From NCBI GenBank assembly GCA_044432945.1, contig JAWXUD010000046.1:1-8767 (forward strand): a DNA stretch of 8,767 nucleotides, written 5' to 3'. Shown here in pieces: positions 6,103-8,767 of the stretch. Under the pieces are notes generated by a model. That model was not told where the DNA came from, searched no databases, and was given only the letters and a program-made list of their open reading frames with translations. The position numbers were made by a program, and so were the translations under genes. Position 1 is the first letter of the stretch; every line of letters begins with the position of its first letter. This DNA is from JAWXUD01 sp044432945 (lineage in GTDB: Bacteria > Cyanobacteriota > Vampirovibrionia > Gastranaerophilales > Gastranaerophilaceae).

Positions 6103-7121
6103 TGAATGAAACTACAATTGCAACGATACTGTTTGTTATAACAGCGTTTGTTTTTGTCATAGGGGTTTGTATCGGTAGTTTTTTAAACGTGGTAGTGCTT
6201 AGAACGTTATCAGAAGAATCAATCGTTTTCCCAGCCTCTAAATGCCCGAAATGTCAAAACAAATTAAAATGGTGGCATAATATCCCAATTTTATCATACA
6301 TTTTCTTACGTGGAAAATGTGGGTTTTGCAAAGAAAAAATCAGTTTGCAATATCCAATTATCGAGCTAATAACAGGGATAGTCTTTGCACTATTATATTT
6401 AAGATACGGAATTTCACTAGATTTTGCATTTATGGCTACAATGGCAAGCCTACTTATTGTAATTGCGGGGACAGATTTTAAAGAAAAAGTTGTATATGAT
6501 ATCCACACTATTTCATTGACAGTAGTCGCACTTTTGTATTCACTAACCCTTACTATCCTTTATTTGATGATGATTCATTCAAAGTTAGGCGTCATCGATT
6601 TCTCTTGGAATTTATTATTATTCAACCCACTAATGCACTCAATTTATGGCATAATCGCAGGTATTGTGATTATGGAAATAATGGCAAGATTTGGGTATAT
6701 CGTTAAAAAAGGTGTTAGAGCGTTTGAAGTCGGAGATACATTTATCGCAGCAGCTATGGGTGCGATTTTTGGCTGGCAGTTACTAATCCTTGGTCTAATC
6801 ATTTCTATAATAGTTCAAGTTATATTCTTTTTACCAATATTTTTAAAAGAATTAATTGTAAATAAGCACTATAGAACACTTGCTTCGTTCTTAGTTTTTG
6901 TAGGAATAACAACAACATTTTTATTGATGCAACATTTTGAAATTTTAACTTCTGAAAAAACAGGATTATTTTTAACATCATCAGCATTACTAGCAGGAAG
7001 CGGACTTTATACAAGCTATGAAATACTAAAAGGCTTACGTGAAGACCCAATGTCTGGAACTTGCCTTCCATTCGGACCAGCGATGGTCATCGCTACTTTG
7101 ATTTTATTAATCATTAGATAA
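6102..7121 (+). CDS. pilD: Type IV prepilin peptidase / leader peptidase
   Basis: A polytopic inner-membrane aspartic protease that removes the short leader of type IV pilins and type II secretion pseudopilins and then N-methylates the new first residue. The N-terminal domain starts with GSFLNVVVLR (25-34), and CPKC (48-51) with CGFC (73-76) supply the zinc-binding cysteines typical of bifunctional enzymes. The two catalytic aspartates are Asp125 (AGTDFKEKVVYD) and Asp212 (FEVGDTFIAAAMGAIFGW). PFGPAMVIA near the C-terminus is the usual closing motif. At 339 residues it is longer than the common 250-290. The extra length lies in a hydrophobic stretch around 140-185 and in 245-310. The ATG overlaps the sigma-factor stop codon (TAATG), and AAGGAG at 6089-6094 precedes it by 7 bases, so the two are translationally coupled. 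The pseudopilin gene that converges on it from the right is a likely substrate. Confidence 0.95.
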   Translation: MNETTIATILFVITAFVFVIGVCIGSFLNVVVLRTLSEESIVFPASKCPKCQNKLKWWHNIPILSYIFLRGKCGFCKEKISLQYPIIELITGIVFALLYLRYGISLDFAFMATMASLLIVIAGTDFKEKVVYDIHTISLTVVALLYSLTLTILYLMMIHSKLGVIDFSWNLLLFNPLMHSIYGIIAGIVIMEIMARFGYIVKKGVRAFEVGDTFIAAAMGAIFGWQLLILGLIISIIVQVIFFLPIFLKELIVNKHYRTLASFLVFVGITTTFLLMQHFEILTSEKTGLFLTSSALLAGSGLYTSYEILKGLREDPMSGTCLPFGPAMVIATLILLIIR

Positions 7122-7143
7122 AAACTATTTATATTTATAATGT

Positions 7144-7178
7144 AAAAAATCTCTTATTAAAAAAATAAGAGATTTTTT
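7144..7178. terminator. Bidirectional intrinsic terminator
   Basis: The 15-base arms at 7144-7158 and 7164-7178 are exact reverse complements around a loop of five A. The stem core is TCTCTTATT/AATAAGAGA, with six A on the left and six T on the right. It therefore ends in a U run on either strand. It lies 22 bases after the prepilin peptidase stop and 23 bases after the convergent pseudopilin stop, so it serves both genes. Confidence 0.9.
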
Positions 7179-7201
7179 ATTATTTCAAGAAATAAATAAC
7201 A

Positions 7202-8422
7202 CTAATCCACACAAAACACCCATCTGACGGAACTGCTACGACCGGTGTTGTAGTTGTAGTCCGTATACGTCGATTGGAATGCCCTACGATACGCTAACGT
7301 AGGGGAAAGCTCCTCACCAGACCAGATACCATATCCTGAACTTATTGGATCAGGTAAGCCGTAGCTTTCTAAGATATCTGTGTCATATTTTACATCTTCT
7401 ACTGTTGAATAAGCTCCTACTGTTTGACCTGTAGCTTCTGATGCTATGATTGCAAGATCTGCCATCGTAGGCATGTAGTCAACACCGCCACAATATGCCA
7501 CTGCTCCTGCCCAGTAGTCTGTATCGTAATAACAATATTTAATACCTAGCTCTTCTTTTTGGTTTTCACACTCGCTATATGTCAAATACCCAACTGTCGT
7601 GCCATAAACTGGTGTTGTCGTTGCACAAGTGTCATTGCTAAGTATAAACGCACATTCAATCTGAGCGTTCAAGGTCAGGATATCACTATTTAGCGTATTT
7701 TTACCTTTTTTACCGTTCAAATCATACACCATTGATATGCAATTGGTTGCCTCACCTCGATTTGCTCCGCCATCATATGGGTCAAGCCAATCGCATTCAT
7801 CTTTGTAATTTATTATTGCAGAAACGCCATCAGCAAAAATAACGCTCACGTTATCACCAGAGTAATATTTTTCATTTGGACCTAATATCAAATCAGGACC
7901 TGTCGCTAGGTCATCTTGAGTTGATAAATCTTGTGAAGCTGTTGTAACTGTTTCAGGAAAACATTCTGTTAGTTCATCATTATCGCAAACTTCGTTTATT
8001 TTAATGTATTCACCTAATGTTTCAACGAAATCCATCGCACTAGTGTATCCAGTCAATTTTTCATGAAACCTCATTTGATTCATAGCTTCTTCTAAACGAC
8101 CATCGAATAATTCTTGTTTTCGCTCAAGTGCCTCTGATTGCATATTACTTATCAAACTCGGCATCGTCATCGCTGACACAACGCCAATGATACCGAGTGT
8201 GATTAAAACTTCTGCGAGAGTAAACGCAGAACGTTTCGCCATAATTCTCACGTCTTTGCAAGGAGCGAAGCGACAAAGCAATCTAGCTTTTGCTTCACGA
8301 ACCACCCCGACCTCACGGTCACCCCTCCACAGGAGGGGAATTACTCCCGCTCGAACCCGAATAATCCAAGATGGTTTCAGCATCTCATCACCATGTTTTT
8401 GTTCATTCTTGTCCGTTTTCAT
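7202..8422 (-). CDS. Type II secretion / type IV pilin-like protein with repeat-derived N-terminal extension
   Basis: The open frame encodes 406 residues. From Met61 (8240-8242) it is a classical class III prepilin: leader MAKRSA, predicted cut before Phe, then FTLAEVLITLGIIGVVSAM, with the conserved Glu at mature position 5 and a hydrophobic helix. The rest (about 285 residues of the 346 from Met61) is a large secreted domain with ten Cys, many Tyr/Thr/Ser/Asp, and an end (CGGVDYMPTMADL ... IWSGEE ... WVFCVD) that looks like the C-terminal fold of many gut-bacterial paralogues. It may be a minor pilin or adhesin-like tip protein. The start at 8422 has the better ribosome site (AAAGGAA, 8430-8436). 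Met61 has only a weak GTGAG, but gives a normal leader. Residues about 15-60 are translated from interspersed repeat DNA (includes VIPLLWRG, 27-34). Either the long precursor is made and still processed, or Met61 is the working start. Pilin identity is sure; the start is not. Confidence 0.82.
   Translation of the reverse strand: MKTDKNEQKHGDEMLKPSWIIRVRAGVIPLLWRGDREVGVVREAKARLLCRFAPCKDVRIMAKRSAFTLAEVLITLGIIGVVSAMTMPSLISNMQSEALERKQELFDGRLEEAMNQMRFHEKLTGYTSAMDFVETLGEYIKINEVCDNDELTECFPETVTTASQDLSTQDDLATGPDLILGPNEKYYSGDNVSVIFADGVSAIINYKDECDWLDPYDGGANRGEATNCISMVYDLNGKKGKNTLNSDILTLNAQIECAFILSNDTCATTTPVYGTTVGYLTYSECENQKEELGIKYCYYDTDYWAGAVAYCGGVDYMPTMADLAIIASEATGQTVGAYSTVEDVKYDTDILESYGLPDPISSGYGIWSGEELSPTLAYRRAFQSTYTDYNYNTGRSSSVRWVFCVD
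8240..8242 (-). promoter_or_regulatory. Alternative (internal) start codon of the pseudopilin
   Basis: ATG at 8240-8242 begins MAKRSAFTLAEVL, a six-residue leader of normal size for a prepilin. Upstream the minus strand reads GTGAGAATT, a poor ribosome site. Start here gives 346 residues and avoids translating the repeat. Confidence 0.5.
8243..8299 (-). repeat. Repeat-like segment inside the pseudopilin N-terminal frame
   Basis: On the minus strand this reads AAGCAAAAGCTAGATTGC, then TTTGTCGCTTCGCTCC, then TTGCAAAGACGTGAG. CTTTG and CAAAG can pair around the GTCGCTTCGCTCC segment. From memory, very similar text (GATTGCTTCGTCGCTTCGCTCC...GCAATGACG) occurs as scattered intergenic repeats in many bacteria. 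Here it directly follows repeat copy A and precedes the pilin leader ATG. No second copy exists in the window, so its repeat nature is inference. Confidence 0.45.
8301..8342 (-). repeat. GC-rich two-hairpin repeat, copy A
   Basis: On the minus strand the order is AATTCCCCTCCTGTGGAGGGG, a 7-bp GC stem with a three-base loop (arms 8322-8328 and 8332-8338). A second stem GACC/GGTC (8309-8312 with 8317-8320) and the tail CGGGGTGGT follow. It matches copies B and C in the first stem almost exactly and differs in the second stem by paired changes. It lies inside the open frame of the pseudopilin and adds no stop codon to it. Confidence 0.75.
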
Positions 8423-8447
8423 AAATCATTTCCTTTCATATATTATT

Positions 8448-8465
8448 GTTGGGTCTAGACCCAAC
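8448..8465. repeat. Perfect 18-base palindrome upstream of the pseudopilin
   Basis: GTTGGGTCTAGACCCAAC is its own reverse complement and is followed by CTACA on the plus strand. It sits 25 bases before the long-form ATG, in the promoter or 5' leader. It could be a dimeric repressor site or a mobile repeat; scattered AACCCAACCTACA-type repeats are something I recall from cyanobacterial genomes. On the minus strand TTGGGT (8459-8464) could serve as a -35 with an AT-rich -10 sixteen or seventeen bases on, but this is weak. Confidence 0.6.
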
Positions 8466-8513
8466 CTACATCATTATTTTTATGGATTACCACGTGTTGG
8501 TTAGTTTTGGTCT

Positions 8514-8556
8514 AAATTCCCCTCCCGTGGAGGGGTGCCTGTAAGGCGGGGTGGTT
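8514..8556 (+). repeat. GC-rich two-hairpin repeat, copy B
   Basis: The plus strand has AAATTCCCCTCCCGTGGAGG, with arms CCCCTCC (8519-8525) and GGAGGGG (8529-8535) and loop CGT. A second stem GCCT/AGGC follows (8537-8540 with 8544-8547, loop GTA), then GGGGTGGTTA. It is in the opposite orientation to copies A and C. Confidence 0.75.
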
Positions 8557-8579
8557 ACTATTTTATTTCTTCGCCATCG

Positions 8580-8622
8580 AAACCCGTCAACTTCGTTGCA
8601 CCCCCTCCACAGGAGGGGAATT
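8580..8622 (-). repeat. GC-rich two-hairpin repeat, copy C
   Basis: On the minus strand: GTAATTCCCCTCCTGTGGAG, first stem arms 8602-8608 and 8612-8618, then a second stem CAAC/GTTG (8588-8591 with 8595-8598, loop three bases), and a diverged tail ACGGGTTTCG. It faces copy B, so the two together form a larger inverted arrangement about 100 bases long. Confidence 0.65.
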
Positions 8623-8681
8623 ACGGCTCCGTCATAACCTGCGTTAGCAAGGCTATCTGATTTTGTTTTATCAACAGCAAA

Positions 8682-8720
8682 ATAGAGCGAATTAAAGATG
8701 TAATCTTTAATTCGCTCTAT
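8682..8720. terminator. Perfect 18-bp hairpin, probable terminator
   Basis: Arms 8682-8699 and 8703-8720 are exact reverse complements around the loop GTA. On the minus strand the hairpin is followed by TTTTGC (one T belongs to the stem), a short U run, so it may end a transcript entering from beyond the right edge. The plus strand continues CTCAATC, with no U run. The long, fully paired stem resembles terminators more than an operator. Confidence 0.55.
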
Positions 8721-8767
8721 CTCAATCATATATTCACAAGGTGATTTTAGCTTAAAGCCCCCCCCCG

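Larger units (their letters stand above)
8423..8767. other. Non-coding repeat cluster upstream of the pseudopilin gene
   Basis: No convincing gene occupies this 345-base stretch. It contains the pseudopilin ribosome site and probable promoter (about 8430-8470), an 18-base palindrome, repeat copies B and C in opposite orientation, a 39-base hairpin and a terminal C9 run. An 80-codon minus-strand frame (8487-8729) reads through the hairpin and both repeats and is judged spurious. Confidence 0.6.

Noticed and set aside
8301..8622. CRISPR array
   Set aside because: The three GC-rich copies are in mixed orientation, unevenly spaced and diverged, with no unique spacers of constant length.
8487..8729. 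80-codon minus-strand open frame
   Set aside because: It reads through the 39-base terminator-like hairpin and repeat copies C and B, has no good ribosome site, and its only recognisable peptide (VIPLLWRG) is translated repeat.

Overview
The window is AT-rich bacterial DNA with closely spaced genes. The predicted pseudopilin carries a short leader followed by FTLAEVLITLGIIGVV. I associate that style of pilin leader with uncultured gut Gastranaerophilales (Vampirovibrionia/Melainabacteria, relatives of Cyanobacteria). The SigF-type sigma factor joined to a prepilin peptidase fits the same lineage. This placement is inference from protein style; no rRNA or other decisive marker is present, and low-GC Firmicutes cannot be excluded.

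Layout. (1) Positions 1-174 are non-coding, with short direct and inverted repeats. (2) 175-1503 (-) encodes a LysM-subtilisin (S8) protein with no signal peptide. (3) 1504-1733 is a repeat-rich spacer; parts of it match the left flank of the protease gene in direct and inverted orientation. (4) 1734-5153 (-) is a same-strand run gatC - pyrG - MFS transporter. It covers a subunit of Glu/Asp-tRNA amidotransferase, CTP synthase and a sucrose/maltose-type sugar:cation symporter. (5) 5154-5289 is a divergent, very AT-rich promoter region. (6) 5290-7121 (+) is a two-gene operon: a SigF/SigB-type sigma factor starting at TTG, and a prepilin peptidase (PilD) overlapping it at TAATG. (7) 7144-7178 is a perfect bidirectional terminator shared with the convergent gene that follows. 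(8) 7202-8422 (-) is a large pseudopilin, a likely substrate of the neighbouring peptidase. About 45 residues of its N-terminal extension are translated from interspersed repeat DNA. (9) 8423-8767 has no convincing gene. It holds an 18-bp perfect palindrome, two more copies of a GC-rich two-hairpin repeat, a 39-nt hairpin and a terminal run of nine C.

How the parts work together. The right half looks like a pilus/pseudopilus module: an alternative sigma factor, the membrane protease that matures pilins, and a pilin-like secreted protein with a cysteine-rich C-terminal domain. The left half is housekeeping (translation fidelity, CTP synthesis, sugar uptake) plus an isolated, probably accessory protease gene.

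The most notable observations are three. The GC-rich repeat has three copies whose second hairpin keeps pairing while its sequence changes. One copy is carried in frame into the pilin N-terminus. The LysM-subtilase lacks an export signal, lacks the usual oxyanion-hole Asn, and is bracketed by related repeats.
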